From Deltaproteobacteria bacterium (lineage in GTDB: Bacteria; Desulfobacterota; Desulfobulbia; Desulfobulbales; UBA5123), in the NCBI GenBank assembly GCA_021788685.1, contig JAJYKH010000037.1, forward strand, positions 1 to 13,857: a stretch of 13,857 nucleotides of DNA. Reading direction: 5' to 3'. Below are positions 6,629 to 12,978 of the stretch, piece by piece. Both the position numbers and the translations under genes were made by a program. Numbering within the stretch: the stretch's first letter is position 1; each line of letters opens with the position of its first letter. A model generated the notes under the pieces. The model saw nothing but the letters and a program-made list of their open reading frames with translations, made no database searches and was not told the DNA's origin.

Positions 6629-8287
6629 TCAGTCCTCGGCGGCGGTCTGCCGGTTAATTACGTACTGCTGGGCCATGGAGAGGAGGTTGTTGACGAACCA
6701 GTAGAGAACAAGCCCGGAGGCGAAATTGATGAACATGAAGGTGAATACCACCGGCAGAAAGAGCATCACTTTGGCTTGAGTGGGGTCGGCGGACGTTGGG
6801 GTCATCTTCTGCTGCAGAAACATGCTGCCCCCCATGAGCAGCGTGAGCACCGGCAAACCGCCCAGGTAGGGGATGTGGAAGCCCAGGTACAACCGATCAG
6901 GGGCCGACAGGTCGTTGATCCACAGCACGAAGGGGGCGTGGCGCAGCTCAATCGTCAGCAGCAGCACCTTGTAAAGGGCGAAGAAGACCGGAATCTGCAG
7001 GATCATGGGCAGGCAGCCGCCCAGCGGATTGATCTTGTAGGTTTGGTAGAGCTTCATCATCTCCTGGTTCAGCCGCTCCCGGTCGTCGCCGTATTTCTCC
7101 TTGAGCTTGGCCATTTTGGGCTGGAGCTTCTGCATGGTCCGCATCGACTTCATCCCCTTGTGGGCAATGGGCCAGAAGAGGAGCTTGACCACGATGGTGA
7201 CCAGGATGATCGCCACGCCGTAATTGCCCACGAAACCATAGAAGAAATTGAGCAGGTACAGCATGGGCTTGGCGAGGAAGTCGAACCAGCCGAAATTGAC
7301 GATCGCCGCCAGGTTGTGGTCCATGGCTTTGAGAAGCGAGAGCTTCTTGGGGCCGAAGAAAGCGGTGTACTCGAACTGGCTGCGCCCCTGGGGCGGGATG
7401 AGGGCGGCATTTTCGGTGAGCAGGATGGTCGTCTTGTCCGTATCGCCCACCGAGAGCCGCACCGATTGCTGGTCGGGAACGGTCGGGAGCACTCCGAGCA
7501 TGAAATAGTGGCCCTCGTAAGCGGTCCATTGGATCTGGCCGTTCAGGGTCAGCCCGCCGCTTTCCAGCTCTTTGGGCTTGACCTCGCGGAGGGAATTGTC
7601 CAGATACAGGGCGGGGCCGTTAAAGAGAAACCGGGCGGATTTCGCCGACGAGAAGGGCCTGCCGGTGAGCCGGAGGTAAGGCGACCCCTGGAGCGGCTGC
7701 CCGGAGGTGTTGTGGACGTCCACCCTCAATCCGATCCGGTAGTCGTTGCTGCTGAAGCGGAAGGTTTTGGTGATTTCCAGTCCGGAGGGCAGCCTGCTGG
7801 TGAGCACCAGCTGCTCTTCCCCCTTTCCGTCGGTGAGGGTGACCCTTTGCCGATCGGCCTCGAACACCGGCACCCAGGTTTTGTCAGGTTCGACCCCCCA
7901 GGTGAAGTAAAGCGGCAGCTCCGAGGGCAAATTGGTGGTGATCAGCTGCTTGAAATCCGACTGCGGGCTCAGGGTCTCCCGGTACTTCTTGAGCTTGAAG
8001 CTCTTGATCCCTCCGCCGTTTTCGGTGATTACCGCCGAATAGAGGTTGGTCTCGACTTTAATATCCCGTCCCTGTCGCCGCGGCTCCTGCGGAGCTTGAG
8101 GGGCGGCCACTTCGGCCGGGGCCGCGGGGGGCTGCGCCGGGGTGGTTTTCGTTTCGTGGGGTTGGACCCGCTGGGCGCCGGCCGGTGCTGCCGGAGGCGG
8201 CGGGGCGGTGGGAATGAAAAAGTATTGATACCCCAGCAGAATGGCCAGGGAGATGATGACGGCTAACAGGGCTCTTTTGGTTTCCAT
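6629..8287 (-). CDS. yidC: Membrane protein insertase YidC
   Basis: A 552-residue inner-membrane insertase and chaperone that works alone or with SecYEG. It has the Gram-negative layout. An N-terminal transmembrane helix (about 6-26) is followed by a Pro/Ala-rich linker (about 27-72) and a large periplasmic P1 domain (about 75-325). The conserved five-helix core begins near 340. The hydrophilic groove residue, Arg366 in E. coli, is Lys here (K368 in LVTIVVKLLFWP), an accepted substitution in the family. The cytoplasmic coiled-coil loop KLQPKMAKLKEKYGDD (387-402) and the NPLGGCLPMILQIPVFFALY motif (420-439) are intact. AAGGA precedes the ATG by about 10 nt. It sits 36 bp after yidD and 59 bp before jag. 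Confidence 0.98.
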   Translation of the reverse strand: METKRALLAVIISLAILLGYQYFFIPTAPPPPAAPAGAQRVQPHETKTTPAQPPAAPAEVAAPQAPQEPRRQGRDIKVETNLYSAVITENGGGIKSFKLKKYRETLSPQSDFKQLITTNLPSELPLYFTWGVEPDKTWVPVFEADRQRVTLTDGKGEEQLVLTSRLPSGLEITKTFRFSSNDYRIGLRVDVHNTSGQPLQGSPYLRLTGRPFSSAKSARFLFNGPALYLDNSLREVKPKELESGGLTLNGQIQWTAYEGHYFMLGVLPTVPDQQSVRLSVGDTDKTTILLTENAALIPPQGRSQFEYTAFFGPKKLSLLKAMDHNLAAIVNFGWFDFLAKPMLYLLNFFYGFVGNYGVAIILVTIVVKLLFWPIAHKGMKSMRTMQKLQPKMAKLKEKYGDDRERLNQEMMKLYQTYKINPLGGCLPMILQIPVFFALYKVLLLTIELRHAPFVLWINDLSAPDRLYLGFHIPYLGGLPVLTLLMGGSMFLQQKMTPTSADPTQAKVMLFLPVVFTFMFINFASGLVLYWFVNNLLSMAQQYVINRQTAAED

Positions 8288-8323
8288 TATGGTGCTATCC
8301 TTGCGGGGCGGCCGGCCGGCGGA

Positions 8324-8545
8324 TCATGCCGTCCGGTCCTTCACCGGATCGAAGCCGCCGGGGTGAAAGGGGTGACAGCGCAGCAGCCGGCGCAACGCGA
8401 GCCAGCAACCGCGCAGGGCGCCATAGCGCTCCACGGCTTCGAGGGCATACTGGGAGCAGGTGGGGTAGAAGCGGCAGCGCGGCGGCAGCAGGGGCGAAAG
8501 CCAGCGCCGATACAAGCGGATGAGGGCGAGGCATGCGTTCTTCAC
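8324..8545 (-). CDS. yidD: Membrane protein insertion efficiency factor YidD
   Basis: A 73-residue membrane-associated protein that helps YidC-dependent insertion. The family signature is complete: LYRRWLSPLL (11-20), CRFYPTCSQYA (24-34), the ALRGCWLALRRLLRC run (43-57) and HPFHPGGFDPV (58-68). The start is GTG at 8545, which overlaps the rnpA stop in the sequence GTGA (3-nt overlap). GGAAG lies 5 nt upstream, and translational coupling to rnpA is likely. No alternative start codon lies in frame close upstream. Gene order rnpA-yidD-yidC is the usual one. Confidence 0.96.
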   Translation of the reverse strand: MKNACLALIRLYRRWLSPLLPPRCRFYPTCSQYALEAVERYGALRGCWLALRRLLRCHPFHPGGFDPVKDRTA

Positions 8546-8973
8546 GATTTCTTCCGCTCCGCGTTGTCGTTCCGCCCGCCTCCTTTCCGGGGCGGCTGAG
8601 GGGGATGCGGCCGCTTGCTCATGACCTGCCGCACCACCTGCTCGATCTCCTGCGGGCTGTTGGGGGCGAAGCCGCTCCGGATGGCAAAAACCACATCCAT
8701 GCCGGTGCCGGGGGGAATGGCCACGATCCCGCACCAGTCGATAAAGGAACGGTGGTGGCGGTAGAACTCCCGGACGATCCTCTTGAGCCGGTTGCGCCGG
8801 ACGGCTGATTTGACCCCGTGCACGCTGATGCCGAGCCGATGTTCCCCCACTTGGTTCGCTAGAAAGATCAGGCTGAAGTGATCGCCGCGCAAGCGCAGGC
8901 CCTGAGCATAAACCCGCCGGTATTCCCAAGGTTGGCGCAGCAGGCTGGATTTGGGCAGCGCGAGGGACGGCAC
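8542..8973 (-). CDS. rnpA: Ribonuclease P protein component
   Basis: The protein subunit of RNase P, which helps the catalytic RNA remove tRNA 5' leaders. The RNR signature is clear in SAVRRNRLKRIVREFYRHH, and the family N-terminus is LPKSSLLRQPWEYRRVYAQG. The only in-frame start codon after the rpmH stop is GTG at 8973, giving 143 residues. It has no evident ribosome-binding site, so translation may depend on coupling to rpmH, whose stop is 47 nt upstream. A longer reading to an ATG at 9180 would run antisense-like through rpmH in another frame and has no family similarity. The last 25 or so residues (SKRPHPPQPPRKGGGRN...) are a basic, Pro/Gly-rich tail beyond the usual fold. The stop overlaps the yidD GTG. 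Confidence 0.95.
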   Translation of the reverse strand: MPSLALPKSSLLRQPWEYRRVYAQGLRLRGDHFSLIFLANQVGEHRLGISVHGVKSAVRRNRLKRIVREFYRHHRSFIDWCGIVAIPPGTGMDVVFAIRSGFAPNSPQEIEQVVRQVMSKRPHPPQPPRKGGGRNDNAERKKS

Positions 8974-9020
8974 GGGCGAACAGGTGCCGGCTGCGGCTAA
9001 AAGGAGGCCGGCGGGAGGAA

Positions 9021-9158
9021 TCAGACGGCCAGCCGCTTGCGGCCCTTGGCTCGACGCCGGTTGATGACCGCCCGGCCGTTTTTGGTCTTCATCCGGGTCA
9101 GGAAGCCATGGGTACGATGACGCTTGGTGTTGCTCGGTTGAAAGGTTCTCTTGCTCAT
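9021..9158 (-). CDS. rpmH: 50S ribosomal protein L34
   Basis: A very basic 45-residue protein of the large ribosomal subunit, too short for most ORF thresholds. Its sequence begins MSKRTFQPSNTKRHRTHGFL and continues with TRMKTKNGRAVINRRRAKGRK, matching L34 residue for residue across its conserved parts. The ATG at 9158 is preceded by GGAAGAG. It is the first gene of the rpmH-rnpA-yidD-yidC-jag-mnmE block. A consensus-like promoter lies about 150 bp upstream and leaves a long leader. In many genomes dnaA and oriC sit just upstream of rpmH; here hemA does. Confidence 0.98.
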   Translation of the reverse strand: MSKRTFQPSNTKRHRTHGFLTRMKTKNGRAVINRRRAKGRKRLAV

Positions 9159-9298
9159 GATCTCTTCCTTGTTCTTTCATTTCCCGGTCCAGCCTTCCCG
9201 GGGCCTTTCTGAAACAGAGACGCCAAGGCTGCCGCTCCGGCTGCGGAGGTCACTGCTGAGGGCGGACCTTGGCGACGACATCTGCCTCGATGTTTAAA
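9159..9298 (-). promoter_or_regulatory. Long structured 5' leader of rpmH
   Basis: From the predicted start near 9298 to the ATG is about 140 nt. The leader can form a hairpin closed by a perfect 8-bp stem: CGCCAAGG (9221-9228) with CCTTGGCG (9267-9274). Inside this is a second hairpin on the transcript, CTCCG-CAGC-CGGAG. A leader this long and foldable before a ribosomal-protein gene could be regulatory or a processing site. I recognise no known riboswitch or protein-binding leader in it. Confidence 0.4.
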
Positions 9299-9304
9299 CG
9301 TGAC

Positions 9305-9334
9305 ACTTTAACCATACCATGAAAAACATGTCAA
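9305..9334 (-). promoter_or_regulatory. Candidate rpmH operon promoter
   Basis: On the minus strand there is a perfect TTGACA -35 box (9334-9329), then TTAAAG at 17 bp (9311-9306) or TAAAGT at 18 bp (9310-9305). The predicted start is near 9298. It lies in an A/T-rich island between the hemA stop and rpmH. Just upstream, a weak CCGG-CCGG hairpin with TTTTT (about 9340-9360) may end hemA transcription. Found by eye. Confidence 0.55.
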
Positions 9335-9371
9335 ACGGAAAAACCGGGGGAAGTCCGGGGGTGGCGGCAGG

Positions 9372-10712
9372 TCAAGGGCCGGCGGATTTTTTCAGGGCCT
9401 CGGCCTGGCCGTGCTCGTTGGCCGGATCCGATTCGGCCTGGAGCCGGTCGAGGCCGAACAGCGAGCGCGCCATGTCCAGGCGCGCCTGTTTCTCCTCGGG
9501 GGTGACCTCAGCCTTGAGAAAGAGAATGGGGTCATGGAGGAGCTTGCTGATGATGGCCCCGGTCATCATCTGGAGGGATTTTTCCTGCTTGGGCGTAAGG
9601 TCCCGGAACAGGGTCATGGTTTTGGCCAGCTCGCTTTCCCGGATGGTTTCGGCCTTCTGGCGGAGGGCGGTGATCGTGGGGGCCACTTCCATGCCTTCCA
9701 GCCACTGCACGAACTTGAGGGTTTCCTCCTCGACGATTCGCCCTGCCTTGACCGCCTCTTTCTCCCGTTCGCCCTTGTTGAGCTCGACCACGTTCTTCAG
9801 GTCGTCAATGTCATACAGGTAGACGTTGTCGATCTGGTTGAGCTCGGGATCGAGATCGCGGGGGACGGCGATGTCGATAAGGAAGAGCGGCTTGTTCTTG
9901 CGCAGCCGCATGACCGGCTTGACGTCGTCCCTCTTCAGGATGAGATCCGGGGCGCCGGTGGAGCTGATAAGGATGTCCACGAGCTCGAGCTGGGGCACCA
10001 GCTCGGAGAGGCCCACTGCCGAGCCGTTGAAGCGGCGGGCCAGATTCACCGCCCGCTCCAGGGTGCGGTTGGCGACGATCACCTGGCTGATGCCCTGGGT
10101 GATGAGGTGCTCGGCGGCAAGCTCCGCCATTTCGCCGGCCCCCACCAGCAGCACCTGCTTGCCATCGAGCTGGCCGAAGATTTTTCTGGCGAGCTCGACG
10201 GCGGCATAGCTGATGGAGACGGCGCTGCCGCCGATGTTGGTCTCGCTGCGGATGCGCTTGGCCACCGAAAAGGACTTGTGCAGGAGCTTGTTAAGCACAA
10301 CCCCGGTGTGCTGGCGCTCACTCGCTTCCCGGTAGGCCTGCTTGAGCTGGCCGAGGATCTGCGGTTCGCCTACGATCATCGAGTCGAGGCTGGCGGCCAC
10401 CCGGAACAGGTGCTCGATCGCCTCCTGGCCCCGGTAGAAGTAACTGTACTGCTGGGCCTCCTCATCGGAGAGCTGGCTGCCGGCAAAGAGCAGCCCACGC
10501 ACCGACCGGGCGGTGGCTGCCGGCTCCCGGCTCACGAAAATGGCCTCCACCCGGTTGCAGGTGGAAAGCAGGCAGCATTCCAGGCAGCCCGGAAGGCCCC
10601 TGATCTTGAGGAGCGGTAAGGTGCAGTCCCCGGAGACCGCGAGCTTTTCCCGCACGGCCACCGGCGCGGTCTTGTGGTTGACCCCCAGGACCTGAATGGT
10701 ATCAGCCCACAT
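9372..10712 (-). CDS. hemA: Glutamyl-tRNA reductase
   Basis: The first committed enzyme of the C5 route to 5-aminolevulinate. It reduces glutamyl-tRNA(Glu) to glutamate-1-semialdehyde with NADPH. The 446-residue protein opens with VLGVNHKTAPV and carries the catalytic cysteine in LSTCNRVE (C52). The substrate-recognition segment is ASLDSMIVGEPQILGQ (107-122), the Rossmann NADPH motif is LLVGAGEMAE (188-197), and the segment IDIAVPRDLDPEL follows. A C-terminal helical dimerisation region comes after that. Length is normal. The ATG overlaps the ccsA-like gene's stop by 11 bp, so the two are cotranscribed. A dense demand for haem fits a cytochrome-rich organism. The next gene downstream is rpmH, not the hemC that often follows hemA. 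Confidence 0.98.
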   Translation of the reverse strand: MWADTIQVLGVNHKTAPVAVREKLAVSGDCTLPLLKIRGLPGCLECCLLSTCNRVEAIFVSREPAATARSVRGLLFAGSQLSDEEAQQYSYFYRGQEAIEHLFRVAASLDSMIVGEPQILGQLKQAYREASERQHTGVVLNKLLHKSFSVAKRIRSETNIGGSAVSISYAAVELARKIFGQLDGKQVLLVGAGEMAELAAEHLITQGISQVIVANRTLERAVNLARRFNGSAVGLSELVPQLELVDILISSTGAPDLILKRDDVKPVMRLRKNKPLFLIDIAVPRDLDPELNQIDNVYLYDIDDLKNVVELNKGEREKEAVKAGRIVEEETLKFVQWLEGMEVAPTITALRQKAETIRESELAKTMTLFRDLTPKQEKSLQMMTGAIISKLLHDPILFLKAEVTPEEKQARLDMARSLFGLDRLQAESDPANEHGQAEALKKSAGP

Positions 10713-11520
10713 ACGTATGAACCCCCGTCAGGAGATAGCTCACGCCCCATAACGTGAACAGGGCGGCAGCGAAGCCGACGATGGTCATGATCGCCGCCCG
10801 CCGCCGCCGCCAGCCCATGGTCAGGCGCTGGTGGAGAAGGGCGGCGTAGAGGAACCAGGTGATGAGCGACCATGTCTCCTTGGGGTCCCAGCTCCAATAG
10901 GTTCCCCAGGCCTGCTTGGCCCAGATGGAACCGGTGATGATTCCCAGGGTGAGGAGTGGAAACCCGACGGCCAGGCAGTGGTGATTGAGGGCGTCCAGGG
11001 ACTCCAAACTCGGCAGCCGGGAGTAAAAGATCCCGAAGCGCTTGCCCTTGATTTCCCGCTCCAGAAGCAGGTACATGACCCCTCCGCAGAAGGCGAGGGC
11101 CAGAAAACCGTTGGCGATGATGGCGATGCTGGCGTGGACCGGCAGCCAATCGCTCTTGAGGGCGGGCGGCAGCTCGGTCACGTTGCGGGAGGAAAGGGCG
11201 GCGATCAGCATGAGGAGCGAAATGAGGGGGGTCACGAACACCCCGAAATTCTTCACCCGGTACCGCCAGCGGAAGGAGAGAAAGCCCCAGGTCACCGACC
11301 AGGCAAAGAAGGAGACCGCTTCGTGGTTGCTGGTGAGCGGCGTATGCCCAGCCTCAAAGTAGCGGACCACCAGCGTCGCCGTATGGAGGAGCCCCGCCCC
11401 GAGAAGCAAAGAGCGGGCCGCCAGGCGGACCGATGGGTTCTGGGTGGCGAAATAGACCACGTAGACGATGGTCGCCAGGAGATACCCGCCGAAAGTGACT
11501 TGAAAAAGAAGATAGCTCAT
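10702..11520 (-). CDS. ccsA: CcsA/ResC-family (HemX-like) cytochrome c biogenesis membrane protein
   Basis: A 272-residue integral membrane protein with about eight hydrophobic segments. It carries the tryptophan-rich haem-handling signature WGTYWSWDPKETW (205-217) of the CcsA/CcmC/CcmF superfamily. Candidate haem-ligand histidines flank it (H46, H66, H129, H180/H181, H230). CcsA works with CcsB/ResB in System II to export haem and attach it to apocytochromes c. Its overlap with hemA also recalls HemX, a CcsA-like protein encoded beside hemA in Bacillus that lowers HemA levels; sequence alone does not decide. The ATG at 11520 is 2 nt past the siroheme-synthase stop (TGAGCATG), with GGGAG 10 nt upstream. 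An earlier in-frame ATG (11628) lies inside the upstream gene and adds no family-like sequence. Confidence 0.85.
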   Translation of the reverse strand: MSYLLFQVTFGGYLLATIVYVVYFATQNPSVRLAARSLLLGAGLLHTATLVVRYFEAGHTPLTSNHEAVSFFAWSVTWGFLSFRWRYRVKNFGVFVTPLISLLMLIAALSSRNVTELPPALKSDWLPVHASIAIIANGFLALAFCGGVMYLLLEREIKGKRFGIFYSRLPSLESLDALNHHCLAVGFPLLTLGIITGSIWAKQAWGTYWSWDPKETWSLITWFLYAALLHQRLTMGWRRRRAAIMTIVGFAAALFTLWGVSYLLTGVHTYVG

Positions 11521-11522
11521 GC

Positions 11523-12212
11523 TCAGGCGCTCCCTGCGGATTGGAATTGCAATTTGAGCCGGTTCAGGCAGGTGCGGCCGATGGCCTCGGGCAGGACTGC
11601 CTGCAGATGGGCCTCGATCTTGAGCCATTCCCCTGTCCGGAGCCAGAGGGGCATGTCAGGATGAAGGAGGCTTTCGAAGAGGGGTTTGTTGGCCGTGGTC
11701 GGCCATTCCTGCTCGAGAATGATGGCCCGCAGTTTTCCCAGGAGGTCGAGGTAGAGGGCGTATTCCGGTCCGAACTGCTCCTCCAGCTGCTCCCGGATCT
11801 GCTTGGCCAGGGCCGGGCTTTTGCCGCCGGTCGAGACCGCAATGGTCAGATCGCCCCGGCTGAGGATCGACGGCAGGATGAAGTTGCAGCGGTGGGGAAC
11901 GTCGGCGATATTGAGGAGGATGTTGTCCTGCTCGGCCTCCTGCTGGACGGCTTCCTGGGTGGGCTCGTCATCGGTGGCGGCGATCGCCAGGAAGGCGCCG
12001 GCCAAGTCCCCCGGCCGGTAGGAGCGATCATGCCAGGCGATCCGGTTTTCCCGGTGGAGGGCGGCGAGCCTGGGGGTGAGCTCGGGGCTGACCACGGTCA
12101 CCCGGGCGCCGCAGGCAAGCAGTCCTTTTACTTTGCGTTCCGCCACCCTGCCGCCGCCGATGACGAGGCAGGGGCGGCCGGCGATCTTCAGGTTGACCGG
12201 GTAATAGCGCAT
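11523..12212 (-). CDS. Precorrin-2 dehydrogenase / sirohydrochlorin ferrochelatase (CysG N-domain, Met8-like)
   Basis: Oxidises precorrin-2 to sirohydrochlorin with NAD and probably inserts iron to give sirohaem, the cofactor of sulfite and nitrite reductases. The 229-residue protein has the Met8/CysG-N layout: a Rossmann fold with VIGGGRVAERKV (17-28) and VTVVSPE (38-44), then NIADVPHRCNFILPSI (101-116). In the last, D104 matches the catalytic Asp of the family. VSTGGKSPALA (126-136) and a helical C-terminal domain follow. It lacks the SAM-dependent methyltransferase half of full-length CysG, so that step must be encoded elsewhere. The ATG at 12212 begins MRYYPVNLKIAGR, typical for the family; a start at 12314 would add 34 unrelated residues. 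No ribosome-binding site precedes it, while TAGAAT lies 10 nt upstream. It heads a three-gene unit with the ccsA-like gene and hemA. Confidence 0.93.
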   Translation of the reverse strand: MRYYPVNLKIAGRPCLVIGGGRVAERKVKGLLACGARVTVVSPELTPRLAALHRENRIAWHDRSYRPGDLAGAFLAIAATDDEPTQEAVQQEAEQDNILLNIADVPHRCNFILPSILSRGDLTIAVSTGGKSPALAKQIREQLEEQFGPEYALYLDLLGKLRAIILEQEWPTTANKPLFESLLHPDMPLWLRTGEWLKIEAHLQAVLPEAIGRTCLNRLKLQFQSAGSA

Positions 12213-12343
12213 GCAGGAAAAGATTCTAACACACCGGAGAGATGGATAAAATGTAAAGACCGGATCCGGGGCGAAAAACAGGCTCATTTTACCACAGTTG
12301 ACGCCCGCGACCAAATTTCTTTACTTCGAAAAGGAGAAGCGGC
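12213..12343. promoter_or_regulatory. Divergent promoter region, siroheme synthase / YjbQ
   Basis: This 131-bp, comparatively A/T-rich gap separates divergent genes. On the minus strand TAGAAT (12228-12223) ends 10 nt before the siroheme-synthase ATG and could make a leaderless or near-leaderless transcript, but its -35 is weak. On the plus strand TAAAAT (12247-12252) with a poor -35 (TTCTAA, 12224-12229) would give yjbQ a leader of about 85 nt. A TTGACG (12298-12303) with TTTACT (12320-12325) would start inside the ribosome-binding site and is less likely. Exact starts are uncertain. Confidence 0.4.
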
Positions 12344-12745
12344 ATGCATAAAGGAACCTTGACGATTTCCTCGTCACGGCAGATGGAGCTGATGGACCTC
12401 ACCGCCCGGATCGAGGCGGAAGTGGGCAAGGCGGGGCTCGCGGAGGGGATTTGCGTCGTCTATACCCCGCATACCACCTCGGGGCTGACCATCAACGAGG
12501 GGGCTGATCCCGATGTGCGGAAGGATTTGATTTCGGTGATGCAGGAGATCGTGCCCCGGGACCATCCCTACCGGCACGCGGAGGGCAACTCTCCTGCCCA
12601 TGCCATGGCCTCGCTCTTCGGCAGCTCGGTAACGATTTTCGTCGAGAACGGCCGGTTGCAGCTGGGGACCTGGCAGAAGGTTTTCTTCTGTGAATTCGAC
12701 GGACCGCGCAGCCGCAGGGTGCACTGGCGGCTCTTGGGTGGGTAA
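12344..12745 (+). CDS. YjbQ/UPF0047-family protein (secondary thiamine-phosphate synthase type)
   Basis: A compact 133-residue cytosolic protein of the YjbQ (UPF0047) family. The family motifs are all here: VVYTPHTTSGLTINEGADPDV (38-58), with the histidine of HTTS, the HAEGNSPAHAMASLFGSS segment (78-95), and GRLQLGTWQKVFFCEFDGPR (103-122). Members form trimers, and some show weak thiamine-phosphate synthase activity; the true cellular role is unsettled. The ATG at 12344 has AAGGAG 7 nt upstream. It is transcribed alone, divergent from the tetrapyrrole genes, and nothing nearby points to thiamine metabolism. Confidence 0.93.
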   Translation: MHKGTLTISSSRQMELMDLTARIEAEVGKAGLAEGICVVYTPHTTSGLTINEGADPDVRKDLISVMQEIVPRDHPYRHAEGNSPAHAMASLFGSSVTIFVENGRLQLGTWQKVFFCEFDGPRSRRVHWRLLGG

Positions 12746-12775
12746 GCGGTCACAGGGCACCGCGTTTCCTTTGTC

Positions 12776-12874
12776 AGCGGCCTATCCGCATACCTGGTGT
12801 ATAGCGGATAATAGGCCGCTTTCGCGGGCAGCAAGCTGCATAAGGCCCTCTAAGCCCTTCGGGCAAGAGGGCCT
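12776..12874. repeat. Cluster of three hairpins downstream of yjbQ
   Basis: Three adjacent inverted repeats start 30 bp after the YjbQ stop. The first (12776-12820) pairs AGCGGCC, TATCCGC and ATAC with GTAT, GCGGATA and GGCCGCT. That makes 18 pairs broken only by a one-base and a three-base bulge, with loop CTGGT. The second is short (GCAGC-AA-GCTGC, 12828-12839). The third (12843-12874) pairs AGGCCCTCT with AGAGGGCCT around an inner GCCC-TTC-GGGC. None is followed by a T run on either strand. It may be a dispersed palindromic repeat, an RNA-stability element or a small structured RNA; I cannot decide which. Confidence 0.6.
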
Positions 12875-12946
12875 AAATCTCGGCACCTTGCAACCGCTTA
12901 CAAATTCCGCCATTGTTTGCCCCACCCTCTGTGCCGCCCCCGTGAT

Positions 12947-12965
12947 CAGTTACCCCGGGTGACTG
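12947..12965. repeat. Small hairpin downstream of the PilZ gene
   Basis: CAGTTACC (12947-12954) and GGTGACTG (12958-12965) pair over 8 bp, with one G-T wobble and loop CCG. It lies 14 bp past the PilZ stop, where a 3'-end element is expected. No T tract follows on the minus strand, so a classic terminator is unlikely. The stretch 12875-12946 between this and the hairpin cluster shows nothing I can name. Confidence 0.4.
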
Positions 12966-12978
12966 AGCCCCGGCAGGG

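Noticed and set aside
6776..8266. A 496-codon open frame opposite yidC
   Set aside because: yidC is unmistakable on the minus strand; the opposite frame is rich in Gly, Arg, His and Glu with no domain.
9159..9371. Replication origin next to rpmH
   Set aside because: The gene context made this worth checking, but I found no consensus DnaA boxes and no dnaA or dnaN gene in the window. One TTATCCATC near 12242-12250 is an isolated near-match.
9411..10619. A 402-codon open frame opposite hemA
   Set aside because: Antisense shadow of hemA; no ribosome-binding site or family similarity.
12776..12874. CRISPR array or integron attachment site
   Set aside because: The hairpins differ in sequence, so there are no regularly spaced identical repeats. 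I saw no integrase gene or clear attC core sites.
12746..12978. Cyclic-dinucleotide (GEMM) or other riboswitch near the PilZ gene
   Set aside because: The region lies downstream of both flanking genes, and I do not see the conserved GEMM core.
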